DNA of 50,729 nucleotides, from contig QCEK01000011.1 of the NCBI GenBank assembly GCA_003280655.1, forward strand, positions 1 to 50,729, in the 5' to 3' direction. A program made the position numbers and the translations under genes. The stretch's first letter is position 1, and each line of letters begins with the position of its first letter. Shown here one piece after another: positions 34,344 to 43,641 of the stretch. The notes beneath the pieces are model-generated. The model ran no database searches. It saw only the letters and a program-made list of their open reading frames with translations, and was not told the origin of the DNA. The DNA is from Prochlorococcus sp. AG-355-O17. Lineage in GTDB: Bacteria > Cyanobacteriota > Cyanobacteriia > PCC-6307 > Cyanobiaceae.

Positions 34344-35507
34344 TTCTTTAATTTCTTCAGAAAGTAAATTAATCTCAGCTTCTGTAGTCATTTGATGTAC
34401 GCATGCTCTAAACCATTTTGGATCTTCTAAAACTCTAATCCAAATTTTCTTTTCTCCAAGTTTATTTACAAATTTATCCTTATCTTTAATATTTTCGATA
34501 TTAAAACTAACTATCCCATTTAAGTACTTTTTTTCTAAAACTAATTCAACACCCTTTAATTGATTTAATTCATCCCAAAGTTTCTCACTTAATTTTTTGA
34601 TATTTTCGCTTTTTTCTTTTTCATGGCAGTCTTTATCCAAAAGATCTATAGAATTACGAAGCCCTGCAAGTAAAGGAATGCAAGATGTAGCTACTTCAAA
34701 CTTCCTTGCATCATCATGAAAAAGATTATCTGAAGGCTCATAAATGCCTTGTTCTTTTTTTAATGATTTCCAACCAATTATTGTTGGATCTGTTTCATGA
34801 ATAAATCTATCAGAGACATAAATGGCTCCAAGTCCTTCTGGTCCACATGCCCATTTATGAGAAGTTATTGAATATAAATCAGAATAAAAAACTTCTTTTT
34901 CAATATTTATGTGCCCAAAGGTTTGAGAACCATCAACAAGTAAATAAGAATCTGCTCGATTATTTTTTAATTCGATAGAAATTTGTTTTAAAGGAATTTT
35001 ATATCCAAAGTTCCATAAGATATGAGAAATAATTAGTATCTTAGTCTTACTATTTAGATTTTTCAAAATCTCTAAAATTATATTTTCGTCGTTTAGATTT
35101 TTAAATTTTTGGATCGGCAAAATTTTGAATATTAATTTATTTCTTCTGCAAAATTCTCGACTTGCAGCCACTACTCCAGGATGTTCACAGTCACTTATTA
35201 ACAGCTCTTCTCCCTCTTCTACTTTTATCCCCCAAAAGGGCAAAATCATACCGGAAGAGATATTCTCGGTTAAAGCTACATTCTTTGAATTTACACCTAA
35301 TTTTTGTGCAATGAGCCTTTTTGTAGTTAATATTTCTTTGTAAATAAAAGGCCACATATTGTTAGTAAATGGTCCTAAATCTTGGATAATTTCCCACGTT
35401 TTAACTATGGCTTCTAAAGAAGATTTTGGTAATGGTCCTTGACCTCCATAGTTGAAATAATACTTATTTTTTAATGCTGGTATTTGATCTCGTAGATTAT
35501 TTCTCAT
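34326..35507 (-). CDS. Class V aminotransferase-fold enzyme, L-cysteine/cystine C-S lyase-like
   Basis: A 393-aa PLP enzyme. The N-terminus, with YYFNYGGQGPLPKSSLEAI, resembles the cyanobacterial cystine lyase (C-DES) group rather than the SufS/IscS desulfurases. The PLP lysine is in SITSHKWACGPEGLGAIYV. No mobile-loop Cys for a persulfide is obvious. Likely reaction: beta-elimination of cysteine or cystine supplying sulfur. Activity and exact substrate are inferred. Confidence 0.75.
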   Translation of the reverse strand: MRNNLRDQIPALKNKYYFNYGGQGPLPKSSLEAIVKTWEIIQDLGPFTNNMWPFIYKEILTTKRLIAQKLGVNSKNVALTENISSGMILPFWGIKVEEGEELLISDCEHPGVVAASREFCRRNKLIFKILPIQKFKNLNDENIILEILKNLNSKTKILIISHILWNFGYKIPLKQISIELKNNRADSYLLVDGSQTFGHINIEKEVFYSDLYSITSHKWACGPEGLGAIYVSDRFIHETDPTIIGWKSLKKEQGIYEPSDNLFHDDARKFEVATSCIPLLAGLRNSIDLLDKDCHEKEKSENIKKLSEKLWDELNQLKGVELVLEKKYLNGIVSFNIENIKDKDKFVNKLGEKKIWIRVLEDPKWFRACVHQMTTEAEINLLSEEIKELPGYF

Positions 35508-35543
35508 GAAAATTTAAGTTATATTTTTAAACTCTTGAATTTT

Positions 35544-36338
35544 TTAAATATTGCCTACTAAAGTTATTGTTCTAAATTCTATATCCTCAATTACTTTCCA
35601 AGGTTCAACACTCCTTTCTGCAAATTCTAAATTTTTAAATCCTAGTTCTTTAAAGTCACTTATAAAGTCTGGTTCATACCATGCTCCACTAATACATCCT
35701 GTCCATAGATCATGATCATTTTGCAATCTTAAAGGAACTTTTTTGTTAGAGACAATATCGCTAATTGCAATTCTTCCATTATCTTTTAAAACTCTTTTTA
35801 TATTTCTTAGGAGGTTATTTCTAGATTCTGGACTTACCAAGTTTAAAACGCAATTACTTAAAATAATATCAACTGATTTGTCGGCGATTAATGGACTTAA
35901 ATCTTTATCTAATTCATCAAGTTTTTCAATTGAACCTTCTAGAAATTCTGTATTGTTGAAACCTATATTTTTTGTAACTTCTTTAGAGGCTGATCTAGAT
36001 AAAGAAAGCATATCAGGATTCTGATCAACTCCAATAACTTTCCCTTCTTTCCCAACAATTTGGGCACAAATAAAAGCATTTTTGCCGCTACCACTTCCAA
36101 GATCTAAGACTATATCATTTTTTTGAACGTATTTAGTTGGATCCCCACATCCATAGTCTCTTTCTATAACCTCTTTAGGAATTGCTTCAAGTAAAAAGGG
36201 ATTAAACCCAACTGGTGTACAAAGACAACTTTCTTTTTCTAGTGCGGCTGAGCCATATCTTTCTTGAATCGCATCTTTATGATCGAATTGATTAGTTGCT
36301 TTATTCGATGTGTTAGTATTACAGCAACTTTCAGACAT
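35544..36338 (-). CDS. arsM: Arsenite S-adenosylmethionine methyltransferase (ArsM-like)
   Basis: A 264-aa SAM-dependent methyltransferase with DLGSGSGKN (79-87). Cys64 (YGCGDP), Cys163 (SNCVLNL) and Cys215 (TGCISGAW) match the three cysteines needed by ArsM for arsenite binding, with almost the same spacing; Cys38/Cys40 may supply the fourth. It also carries CC at residues 5-6. The first in-frame start is TTG at 36371, but that lies in the poly-A edge of a terminator; ATG 36338 is chosen. It pairs functionally with the ACR3 exporter at 3665-4675. Another cysteine-rich methyl acceptor cannot be ruled out. Confidence 0.75.
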   Translation of the reverse strand: MSESCCNTNTSNKATNQFDHKDAIQERYGSAALEKESCLCTPVGFNPFLLEAIPKEVIERDYGCGDPTKYVQKNDIVLDLGSGSGKNAFICAQIVGKEGKVIGVDQNPDMLSLSRSASKEVTKNIGFNNTEFLEGSIEKLDELDKDLSPLIADKSVDIILSNCVLNLVSPESRNNLLRNIKRVLKDNGRIAISDIVSNKKVPLRLQNDHDLWTGCISGAWYEPDFISDFKELGFKNLEFAERSVEPWKVIEDIEFRTITLVGNI

Positions 36339-36373
36339 ATTTTTTAAAGAACTCTTGATAAATATAGCCAAAA

Positions 36374-36396
36374 AAAGCCCCTAAAAAAGGGGCTTT
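36374..36396. terminator. Bidirectional rho-independent terminator
   Basis: AAAGCCCC and GGGGCTTT form a perfect 8-bp stem around a 7-nt loop, with A and T runs on both sides. It ends the DUF4278 gene (minus) and separates it from arsM. Confidence 0.85.
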
Positions 36397-36413
36397 CAAT
36401 TTGTTTAATTAAA

Positions 36414-36587
36414 TTATTTAGTGTAATTAACACCTCTGTAATTTAATTCTGCTTTTTCAGTACTTGAAGAAGCGTCATCCATTCTGTTGGTGTATACGTT
36501 TCTTCTGTAGGTAAGTTCAACAAGTTGCTTTTCAGCAGCTTCTTTGTTTTGAACGTAGTTTTTACCTCTGTAAGTTAAAGTAGTCAT
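36414..36587 (-). CDS. DUF4278 small repeat protein
   Basis: A 57-aa protein starting MTTLTYRGKNY. Three copies of an L-T/N-Y-R-G-x-x-Y-like unit are visible: LTYRGKNY, LTYRRNVY and LNYRGVNY, separated by acidic and helical linkers. This is the DUF4278 pattern of cyanobacteria. The frame continues 12 codons upstream (MERGMAVLSHRN), but those codons are G+C-rich and unlike the gene, so I treat them as leader. Function unknown. Confidence 0.85.
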   Translation of the reverse strand: MTTLTYRGKNYVQNKEAAEKQLVELTYRRNVYTNRMDDASSSTEKAELNYRGVNYTK

Positions 36588-36588
36588 G

Positions 36589-36680
36589 TTTCGATGTGAC
36601 AACACGGCCATCCCCCGTTCCATGGTATGACTCGAACTGCGCCCTCAAATGAGGGTGAACGAAAAAGTAGCAATTGCTAC
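36589..36680 (-). promoter_or_regulatory. Structured G+C-rich leader and palindrome before the DUF4278 gene
   Basis: The 36590-36660 stretch is strikingly G+C-rich compared with everything around it. It contains a hairpin CCCTC-AAAT-GAGGG (36642-36655) and, just upstream on the minus strand, a perfect 14-bp palindrome GTAGCAATTGCTAC (36667-36680). A structured 5' leader with an operator-like site is likely; the actual promoter is not identified. Confidence 0.45.
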
Positions 36681-36842
36681 TAAATTATTATAAGCGTATT
36701 TTTAAATGCATGTCTAGCTTTTACAAATAGAAACGAAGATTTAATGTTTTTTTAATTATTATCTTAAGTAAATTTTTTTATAAATAGTCTCTAAAAAGGT
36801 TTATGTTTATATTTGGTTTAATCTTCATGTAAGTATTTATTT

Positions 36843-37100
36843 ATGACAGGTTTTTTATATTTCTTGGGAAATACTTTAAGGTGGCCAGTGTTAAAGCCAA
36901 AAGAATTTTTTTCACTACATGCTTATTTTTCAATTATTTATTTGATAACTTTTACTTTAAGTAAATATGATGTAAGCCAATCAAATTTAGTTTTTACTTT
37001 AGGAATTCTTGCACCTCTTTTAATCGCTATTGGTCAAGGACTTCCAGTTGATTGCCTTGATATGGAATCATCTTTGTTGAAGGAATTAAAAACTAAATAA
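36843..37100 (+). CDS. Small membrane protein, hypothetical
   Basis: An 85-aa protein with two or three hydrophobic segments: about residues 25-40 and 48-65 (VFTLGILAPLLIAIGQGL). No known domain. An A+T-rich intergenic stretch precedes it. Convergent with the NifU-like gene on the opposite strand. Confidence 0.7.
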   Translation: MTGFLYFLGNTLRWPVLKPKEFFSLHAYFSIIYLITFTLSKYDVSQSNLVFTLGILAPLLIAIGQGLPVDCLDMESSLLKELKTK

Positions 37101-37122
37101 TATATATTTCAGTTAAAAATTT

Positions 37123-37368
37123 TTATAAAACCTGAACAACTTCGCTTATTTCAGGAATCATTTCTTTTAACTTTCTTTCAATACCCATTTTGAGAGTCAT
37201 AGTGCTACTTGGGCAACTACCACATGCTCCTTGAAGTCTGACTTTGACAATTGGACCATCTATTTCTGCAATCTCTACATTACCTCCATCAGAAATTAAA
37301 AAAGGTCTTAGCTCGTCAAGGACTTTTTCTACATTTTCGTTTGTCAGCGAGAGTGTTTCAGTACTCAT
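37123..37368 (-). CDS. NifU C-terminal-domain iron-sulfur scaffold protein (Nfu)
   Basis: An 81-aa single-domain Nfu protein carrying Cys-x2-Cys in [21 protein letters not shown] (key part). It binds and transfers Fe-S clusters. [14 protein letters not shown] near the N-terminus is the family signature. Cyanobacterial Nfu proteins of this size serve photosystem I assembly; that is family knowledge. Confidence 0.93.
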   Translation of the reverse strand: MSTETLSLTNENVEKVLDELRPFLISDGGNVEIAEIDGPIVKVRLQGACGSCPSSTMTLKMGIERKLKEMIPEISEVVQVL

Positions 37369-37438
37369 AATTTTGGATTAACTTTATAATAAGCCTAGAA
37401 AGAAATCTGATTAATTGCAAAAAAGATAATTTTCTGTT

Positions 37439-38935
37439 GTGACTTCATCTAAAAATCCCACTAATGATAATAGCTACTTTGATGCAGTCTTAGTAGGAGC
37501 AGGGATAATGAGTAGTACTTTAGCCCTCCTGATTTCAGAAGTTTTACCAGATATTAAATTTCTTATTATAGAAAAATTAAATGCTCCAGGAAGTGAAAGT
37601 ACTGGCGCTTTTAATAATGCGGGTACAGGACATGCGGCTAATTGCGAATTAAACTATACCCCTTTAGATGAAAAAGGAAATCTAAAAATAGATAAAGCGC
37701 TCTCAATAAATCGTTCTTTTGAAACATCCATGTCTTTATGGGCCACATTGTATGAAGCAGGGAAAATTGATATTAAGAAGTTTCTAAAATTTATTCCTCA
37801 TATTAGCTTTGTTTCTGGTCAGGATAATATTTCTTTTTTAAAAAAAAGATTTCAGAAAATGTCCGAAAATCCTGAATTTATCGATATGGAATTTTCTACA
37901 TCTTTTGATGAAATTTCATCATGGGCTCCTCTAATAACAAAAGATAGAAATCCATCCACTCAAATTGCTGCTACCAGAATAGGTAGAGGAACTGATATTA
38001 ATTTTGAGGCTTTAACTAAAGAGTATTTGTTATTAGTTTCCTTAAACAAAAATGTTGAAATTAGATACAAAACAGAATTAGTAGATTTAAAGAAAATTGA
38101 TAAAAAAGAATGGGAACTAGAAATCAGTTCTGAAGGTAGAAAAACTTCAATTAGAACTGGCTATGTTTTTCTTGGTGCTGGTGGAAAAACAATTAATTAT
38201 TTACAAAAATCAAAAATTCCAGAAGCAAAAAGTTATGGTGGATTTCCTGTTAGTGGGAAATGGCTTATTTGCGAGAAAAAAGATCTTACGGAAAAACATA
38301 ATTCAAAAGTTTATGGTAAAGCTGATATAGGATCGCCCCCGATGTCTGTGCCTCATTTAGACACCAGATGGATTGATAATAAAAAACTTCTTTTATATGG
38401 ACCTTTTGCTGGATTTACAACGAAATTTCTAAAACAAAGTTCATACTTTGACTTATTTAGTTCAATTAAAAAGAATAATATTTTTTCTATGATAGACGTT
38501 GGTTTCAAGAACAACGATTTAATAAATTACCTAATATCACAATCATTAAAGAACCATAACTCAAGAGTTGAGAATTTAAAGAATATGATGCCATCAGCTA
38601 ATCCTTCTGATTGGTATTTAAAGAATGCTGGTCAAAGAGTCCAAATAATTAAAAAAACTGAAGGTGGTGGTTCTTTGAAATTTGGAACTGAGATTGTAAA
38701 TTCATCTGATGGATCATTATCTGCTTTGTTGGGAGCCTCTCCGGGAGCAAGTACTGCGGTTTCAATTATGGTTGAGGTTCTAGAAAAATCTGTTTTATTT
38801 TTAAACGATAAGCACAATCTTCAGAAAAAAATAAATAACTTAATTCATCCAGAAATATCAGTCTCTAAAAATTACAGTACCTTTATAAAAGAAATTAAAA
38901 AAAGAAATAATTCCATTTTTGGTTTCCATCCATAA
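37439..38935 (+). CDS. mqo: Malate:quinone oxidoreductase
   Basis: Membrane-associated flavoenzyme oxidising malate to oxaloacetate with quinone as acceptor. The 498-aa protein has the FAD-binding [12 protein letters not shown] (19-30), [20 protein letters not shown] (in part), [12 protein letters not shown] and [16 protein letters not shown]. The start is GTG. Monocistronic between two divergent regions, 55 bp before lepA. Confidence 0.94.
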   Translation: MTSSKNPTNDNSYFDAVLVGAGIMSSTLALLISEVLPDIKFLIIEKLNAPGSESTGAFNNAGTGHAANCELNYTPLDEKGNLKIDKALSINRSFETSMSLWATLYEAGKIDIKKFLKFIPHISFVSGQDNISFLKKRFQKMSENPEFIDMEFSTSFDEISSWAPLITKDRNPSTQIAATRIGRGTDINFEALTKEYLLLVSLNKNVEIRYKTELVDLKKIDKKEWELEISSEGRKTSIRTGYVFLGAGGKTINYLQKSKIPEAKSYGGFPVSGKWLICEKKDLTEKHNSKVYGKADIGSPPMSVPHLDTRWIDNKKLLLYGPFAGFTTKFLKQSSYFDLFSSIKKNNIFSMIDVGFKNNDLINYLISQSLKNHNSRVENLKNMMPSANPSDWYLKNAGQRVQIIKKTEGGGSLKFGTEIVNSSDGSLSALLGASPGASTAVSIMVEVLEKSVLFLNDKHNLQKKINNLIHPEISVSKNYSTFIKEIKKRNNSIFGFHP

Positions 38936-38990
38936 TCCTAATTAGCTAATATTAATCAAGATGTAATAAGAGGAGAATTTTTCTTTCTAT

Positions 38991-40799
38991 ATGACTGATA
39001 TATCGGTTTCAAAAATTAGAAATTTCTGCATAATCGCTCATATTGATCATGGTAAATCTACCCTTGCAGATAGGTTACTTCAAGATACTGGTACTGTGGA
39101 GCAAAGGGATATGCAAGAACAATTTTTGGACAGTATGGATCTTGAAAGAGAGAGAGGAATTACTATCAAGTTACAGGCCGCTAGGATGAAATATAGAGCT
39201 GACGATTCCCAAGAATATGTTTTGAACTTAATAGATACTCCAGGGCATGTTGATTTCTCTTACGAGGTTAGTAGATCCCTTCAAGCTTGTGAAGGCGCAT
39301 TACTTGTTGTTGATGCAAGTCAAGGAGTAGAAGCTCAAACCTTAGCTAATGTTTATCTTGCCTTTGAAAATAATCTTGAAATAATTCCTGTTTTAAATAA
39401 AGTTGATTTACCAGGGGCTGATGCTGAAAAAATAAAACAAGAGATAGAGGAAATTATTGGACTTGATACATCTAATGCAATAAATTGTTCAGCAAAAACT
39501 GGAGTTGGTATTAAAGATATTTTGGAAGCAATCGTAAGAAGAGTACCTCCTCCTCAAGATGAAATTAAACTACCTACAAAGGCACTGATTTTTGATTCTT
39601 ATTATGATCCTTACAGGGGAGTTATTGTTTATTTCAGGGTGATATCTGGGTCTCTAAATAAGAGAGAAAAAATATTATTAATGGCAAGTAAGAAAAATTA
39701 TGAACTAGATGAGATAGGAATAATGGCGCCTGATCAGCAGCAAGTTGATGAATTACATGCAGGAGAAGTTGGTTATTTAGCTGCTTCTATAAAATCAGTA
39801 GCTGATGCGAGAGTAGGAGATACGATTACTCTTTTAAATTCACCTGCCAATGATCCTTTGCCTGGATATAAGACAGCAAATCCTATGGTTTTTTGTGGCT
39901 TATTCCCTACTGATGCTGATCAATTCCCAGATTTAAGAGTATCACTAGAAAAATTACAATTATCTGATGCAGCTTTAAAATATGAGCCCGAAACCAGTAG
40001 CGCAATGGGCTTCGGATTTAGATGCGGATTCCTAGGACTTCTTCATATGGAGATTGTTCAAGAAAGATTAGAAAGAGAATATGACTTGGATCTAATCGTA
40101 ACGGCACCATCAGTTATTTATAAAGTTAATTTAAATCAGCAGGAACATATCTTTATTGATAATCCTTCTACAATTCCTGATCCACAACTTAGAGAATCAA
40201 TAGAAGAGCCTTATGTGAAAATGGAGATTTATGCTCCCAATGAATTTAATGGAACATTAATGGGTTTATGTCAGGAAAGAAGGGGAGTATTTATAGATAT
40301 GAAATACATAACAACAGATCGAGTTACATTGATTTATGAAATTCCATTAGCAGAAGTTGTTACAGATTTCTTTGATCAAATGAAAAGTAGAACCCAAGGT
40401 TATGCATCAATGGAATATCATTTGATTGGCTATAGAAAAAATGACCTTGTTAGATTAGATGTTCTAATAAATTCAGAAAGAGCAGATCCATTAACTTCTA
40501 TTGTTCATAAAGATAAGGCTTATGGAATTGGCAGAAGTTTAGTTGAGAAATTAAAAGAACTTATTCCAAAACAACAATTTAAAATACCTATTCAAGCATC
40601 AATCGGCAGTAGGATTATTGCAAGTGAAAGCATAAGCGCTTTGCGAAAAGATGTTTTATCTAAATGTTATGGAGGGGATATTTCTAGGAAAAAGAAACTT
40701 TTAAAGAAACAAGCCAAAGGTAAAAAGAGGATGAAGGCAATGGGTAAAGTTGAAGTCCCTCAAGAAGCTTTTATGGCAGTCTTGAAATTAAACCAGTAA
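38991..40799 (+). CDS. lepA: Elongation factor 4 (LepA)
   Basis: Ribosome-associated GTPase that can back-translocate. The 602-aa protein has G1 AHIDHGKST (16-24), [15 protein letters not shown] (G3) and NKVD (G4), and the family C-terminal domain ending in [19 protein letters not shown] (key part). Length is usual. GAGGAG lies about 20 bp upstream of the ATG. Confidence 0.97.
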   Translation: MTDISVSKIRNFCIIAHIDHGKSTLADRLLQDTGTVEQRDMQEQFLDSMDLERERGITIKLQAARMKYRADDSQEYVLNLIDTPGHVDFSYEVSRSLQACEGALLVVDASQGVEAQTLANVYLAFENNLEIIPVLNKVDLPGADAEKIKQEIEEIIGLDTSNAINCSAKTGVGIKDILEAIVRRVPPPQDEIKLPTKALIFDSYYDPYRGVIVYFRVISGSLNKREKILLMASKKNYELDEIGIMAPDQQQVDELHAGEVGYLAASIKSVADARVGDTITLLNSPANDPLPGYKTANPMVFCGLFPTDADQFPDLRVSLEKLQLSDAALKYEPETSSAMGFGFRCGFLGLLHMEIVQERLEREYDLDLIVTAPSVIYKVNLNQQEHIFIDNPSTIPDPQLRESIEEPYVKMEIYAPNEFNGTLMGLCQERRGVFIDMKYITTDRVTLIYEIPLAEVVTDFFDQMKSRTQGYASMEYHLIGYRKNDLVRLDVLINSERADPLTSIVHKDKAYGIGRSLVEKLKELIPKQQFKIPIQASIGSRIIASESISALRKDVLSKCYGGDISRKKKLLKKQAKGKKRMKAMGKVEVPQEAFMAVLKLNQ

Positions 40800-40877
40800 T
40801 TTCTTTTAATTTAAAATCTATAGCTATTTATTTTTAAAAGAATTGGGTATATTTCATTTATATCTTTAAAAAAGATT

Positions 40878-41723
40878 TTGGATATTAACTCATTTAATCG
40901 TGTCGGTGCAAATATCAGAAAAGCTGGATTTTTAATTGTACTTTTTTATCTTCTTGTTGTTTTAATAATGAGATTTTTAGAGGCCAATAATTTTTTTGGC
41001 TATTCATTTTCAATGTTAAGCAATGATATCTTTGCCCCTCCTTCTCTTAATCATTTTTGTGGCACAGATAGATTAGGAAGAGATGTTTGCTTAAGAACTT
41101 TGCAAGGATCATCATTAGCGATAGAAGTTGTATTCTTAGCTATTCTTTTTTCATTATGTTTGGGTTTGCCATTGGGATTATTAAGTGGATATTTTGGTGG
41201 TTTTTTTGATAAATGCTTATCACTATTAATGGATACTATTTTTTCAATACCTGTAATTTTGCTTTCAGTTGTTGTGGCTTTTGTACTGGGTAAGGGTATC
41301 CTTAACGCGGCTTTGGCATTGTGTATTGTTTACTCTCCTCAATATTTTAGATTAATCAGAAATCAGACAATGTTGGTTAAATCCGAAACTTATGTGGAGT
41401 CAGCTCAAGTTGCAGGAGCTGATGTTAAAAAAATTATTTTTAAATATATCCTCCCAAATGTAATAACACCATTGCCTATTCTGCTTACCCTAAATGCTGC
41501 AGATGCTGTTTTGGTATTAGGAAGTTTAGGATTTTTAGGCCTTGGCGTTCCTGCAGATGTCCCAGAGTGGGGAAGTGATTTAAACCTGGCTCTTGCCGCT
41601 TTACCTACAGGTATCTGGTGGACGGCTTTGTTCCCAGGTTTGGCAATGTTTTTTTTAGTTTTAGGTCTTTCTTTTATAGGAGAGGACCTTGAAGAAATTT
41701 TTGATAGTCAAAATTCTGAATAA
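40878..41723 (+). CDS. ABC transporter permease, DppC/OppC type
   Basis: A 281-aa inner-membrane permease with six predicted helices and the coupling loop ESAQVAGADVKKIIFKYILPN (key part), then FLGLGVPADVPEWGSDL typical of DppC/OppC. The start is TTG. No partner permease, ATPase or binding protein is encoded beside it, so the rest of the importer must lie elsewhere. Substrate (peptide, nickel or other) unknown. Confidence 0.85.
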   Translation: MDINSFNRVGANIRKAGFLIVLFYLLVVLIMRFLEANNFFGYSFSMLSNDIFAPPSLNHFCGTDRLGRDVCLRTLQGSSLAIEVVFLAILFSLCLGLPLGLLSGYFGGFFDKCLSLLMDTIFSIPVILLSVVVAFVLGKGILNAALALCIVYSPQYFRLIRNQTMLVKSETYVESAQVAGADVKKIIFKYILPNVITPLPILLTLNAADAVLVLGSLGFLGLGVPADVPEWGSDLNLALAALPTGIWWTALFPGLAMFFLVLGLSFIGEDLEEIFDSQNSE

Positions 41724-41725
41724 AT

Positions 41726-42397
41726 TTAGTTATCTGTAATAGGATCAAGTTCTCCTTGATCATTCAACTTTGGATATTCTTTAGCTGATTTTTTATACAC
41801 CGCAGCTAATTCTGGGTAACACCATTCAAAAAGTGTTTTTTGATATTCATCCATATTTAACCCTTCTCCATTAGCGGGCAATGTACCTTTATTTTTTCTT
41901 TGGCGAACAGCTTCAAATAATAATATAGAGGCAGCGACTGAAACATTCAGAGATTGAACCATACCTCTCATAGGTATAAAAATTGATTGATCAACCATTG
42001 ATATAAGTTCATTACTTAGTCCCCATTTTTCTGCTCCTAAAACAAAACATGTATTTTGAGAATAATCAAAATTTCTATAATCTACTGATTCACTATTAAG
42101 AGTCGTTCCATATAATTTAAAACCCTTATTCTTTAAATCAGATATTGCCGTGATAGTGTTTTCATGATTATTCAGTTTTACCCATTTTTGACTTCCTTGA
42201 GCAGTACTATTAAAAGTCTTAACGGCATTCGTTTTGCTAATAAAATTTGCTTCGAAAACTCCTGCTGCATCACATGTCCTTAATATCGCAGACAAATTAT
42301 GTGGTTTATTGACATCCTCAACTAAAACAGTCAAGTTTTTCATTCTGCAATCTAAAACACTTTTGATTCGTTCAAATCTTCTTGGCAAAATTGACAT
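41726..42397 (-). CDS. trmH: tRNA 2'-O-methyltransferase, TrmH/SpoU family
   Basis: A 223-aa SPOUT methyltransferase. Motif 1 is NLSAILRTCDAAGV, motif 2 CFVLGAEKWGLSNEL, and motif 3 FIPMRGMVQSLNVSVAASILLFE (in part). The N-terminus (RRFERIKSVLDCRM) and short size resemble TrmH, which methylates G18 of tRNA; the exact target is inferred. Convergent with the permease gene, 2 bp apart. Confidence 0.88.
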   Translation of the reverse strand: MSILPRRFERIKSVLDCRMKNLTVLVEDVNKPHNLSAILRTCDAAGVFEANFISKTNAVKTFNSTAQGSQKWVKLNNHENTITAISDLKNKGFKLYGTTLNSESVDYRNFDYSQNTCFVLGAEKWGLSNELISMVDQSIFIPMRGMVQSLNVSVAASILLFEAVRQRKNKGTLPANGEGLNMDEYQKTLFEWCYPELAAVYKKSAKEYPKLNDQGELDPITDN

Positions 42398-42493
42398 TTA
42401 TAATTTTTTCACACTTTTAAATTATATTCAAAAAATATTGATTACCTATTAAATCTCTTGGTTTATAATATTCTGGTAGTTTAAATTAACTCA

Positions 42494-42697
42494 ATGGCAT
42501 ACATAGAATGGGACTATACAGTAATAACAAGTATGGTAGAAAAACAAGGGTGGGATCTACCTGATCGTGAATCGGAAGAATGGAATAAATTTAACGATGA
42601 ATTAGGAGAAAAAATGAGAGGTGTTGGACTTATTTTTGAAAAATATTGTAAATTTATTCCTGACGTAGGAGAAGGAGTTCATCTTCTAGATGATTGA
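42494..42697 (+). CDS. Small hypothetical protein (67 aa)
   Basis: A soluble, acidic 67-aa protein with MAYIEWDYTVITSMVEKQGW, a conserved-looking start, and no TM or metal motif. Codon use and spacing support a real gene. No family recognised. A 26-nt hairpin lies 17 bp after its stop. Confidence 0.65.
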   Translation: MAYIEWDYTVITSMVEKQGWDLPDRESEEWNKFNDELGEKMRGVGLIFEKYCKFIPDVGEGVHLLDD

Positions 42698-42714
42698 TCA
42701 TAAATAGTTTTAAA

Positions 42715-42740
42715 CCATTGATGTATCCCTTAATCAATGG
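42715..42740 (+). terminator. Hairpin after the 67-aa gene
   Basis: CCATTGAT and ATCAATGG form a perfect 8-bp stem with a 10-nt loop. There is no T run, so it may be a transcript-stabilising 3' hairpin rather than a strong terminator. Confidence 0.45.
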
Positions 42741-42874
42741 CTTACTAATATATAAGATAATATATTTTCATTAAATTAGAACTGGCAATTATTAAGGCTT
42801 TATAAAGCTTGTACTCTAAAAAAAAATTTTTATTCCACAAAAAAGTTATTTAATTTCTATATTTGAATAAAAAT

Positions 42875-43267
42875 ATGAAAAATAAATTAACCTTTTTATT
42901 CGATGGTGGTTGTCCACTTTGTTTGAGAGAAACAAATTTTCTTAAAAAAAGAGATACCTTAAATCAAATTGTATTTATAGATATTAATAGTAAGGATTAT
43001 GATCGAAGTCTTTTTAATGGCATCTCATATTCAGAAGCTATGTCAAACCTGCATGGGATTATTGAAAATGGTGAAATTATTAGGGGACTAGATGTACTTG
43101 CATATTCTTATGAATTAGTTGGTTTAGGTTGGGTTTATTATCCCTTGAAGATTAAGCTCTTATCTCCATTATTGAGATTGGTTTACAGATATTGGGCAAA
43201 ATATAGACTTCAAATTACAGGAAGATCCGATATTGAAAAACTTTGTACCTCACAATGTGAACAATAA
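42875..43267 (+). CDS. DCC-family thiol-disulfide oxidoreductase (DUF393)
   Basis: A 130-aa protein with the DCC motif FDGGCPLCLRETNFLKKRD at the N-terminus (redox Cys-x2-Cys) and a later aromatic segment. The frame opens at a TTG (42863), but ATG 42875 directly precedes the conserved region. Substrate unknown. 2 bp before the next gene of a small-gene run that ends with the photolyase-like gene. Confidence 0.82.
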   Translation: MKNKLTFLFDGGCPLCLRETNFLKKRDTLNQIVFIDINSKDYDRSLFNGISYSEAMSNLHGIIENGEIIRGLDVLAYSYELVGLGWVYYPLKIKLLSPLLRLVYRYWAKYRLQITGRSDIEKLCTSQCEQ

Positions 43268-43269
43268 AT

Positions 43270-43506
43270 ATGGAAAGTATCGACATAGACAGAATAATAG
43301 AAATGTGTTGGGAAGATAGAACACCCTTTGAAGCTATCGAGTATCAATTTGGTTTAAAAGAGGAAGATGCGATAAAAATTATGCGTCAAAATCTTAAACC
43401 CAAATCTTTCAAAGTCTGGAGAAAGAGAGTTTCAGGAAGAAATACAAAACATATGGCCCTTAAAGATTCAACTAGATTTAAATCTACTCATAAAAGAAAA
43501 TTATAA
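43270..43506 (+). CDS. TIGR03643/DUF2805 small protein
   Basis: A 78-aa basic protein: an acidic N-terminal helix IDIDRIIEMCWEDRTPFEAI, FGLKEEDAIKIMR, then KPKSFKVWRKRVSGRNTKH, the TIGR03643 signature. It may be a helix-turn-helix-like nucleic-acid binder; function not known. It is followed 3 bp later by a DUF2256 gene and then the photolyase-like gene. Confidence 0.82.
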   Translation: MESIDIDRIIEMCWEDRTPFEAIEYQFGLKEEDAIKIMRQNLKPKSFKVWRKRVSGRNTKHMALKDSTRFKSTHKRKL

Positions 43507-43509
43507 ATT

Positions 43510-43641
43510 TTGAAAAATCTTTCTACTAAAACTTGTCCTGTTTGCAATAGGCCATTTGAGTGGCGTAAAAAATGGAAAAACTGTTGGGATGATGTCATCT
43601 ACTGTTCAAAAAGATGCAGTAACAGGAAGTCGCAAAGATGA
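43510..43641 (+). CDS. DUF2256 zinc-ribbon-like small protein
   Basis: A 43-aa protein with a TTG start. The sequence has [20 protein letters not shown] and [10 protein letters not shown]: four or five cysteines arranged as Cys-x2-Cys ... Cys-x3-Cys, as in the DUF2256 family, probably binding zinc. Its stop overlaps the ATG of the photolyase-like gene (ATGA). Function is unknown. Confidence 0.85.
   Translation: MKNLSTKTCPVCNRPFEWRKKWKNCWDDVIYCSKRCSNRKSQR

Noticed and set aside
36339-36371. TTG start of arsM at 36371
   Set aside because: It falls at the edge of the terminator hairpin and its A run; the ATG at 36338 directly precedes the cysteine-rich N-terminus.
36588-36623. Twelve-codon N-terminal extension of the DUF4278 protein
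   Set aside because: Codons are G+C-rich and unlike the gene, and the family normally starts at MTTLTYRG; treated as leader RNA.
42797-42808. Palindrome GCTTTATAAAGC before the DCC gene
   Set aside because: A 12-bp palindrome in A+T-rich intergenic DNA without a second copy or clear promoter; no function can be assigned.
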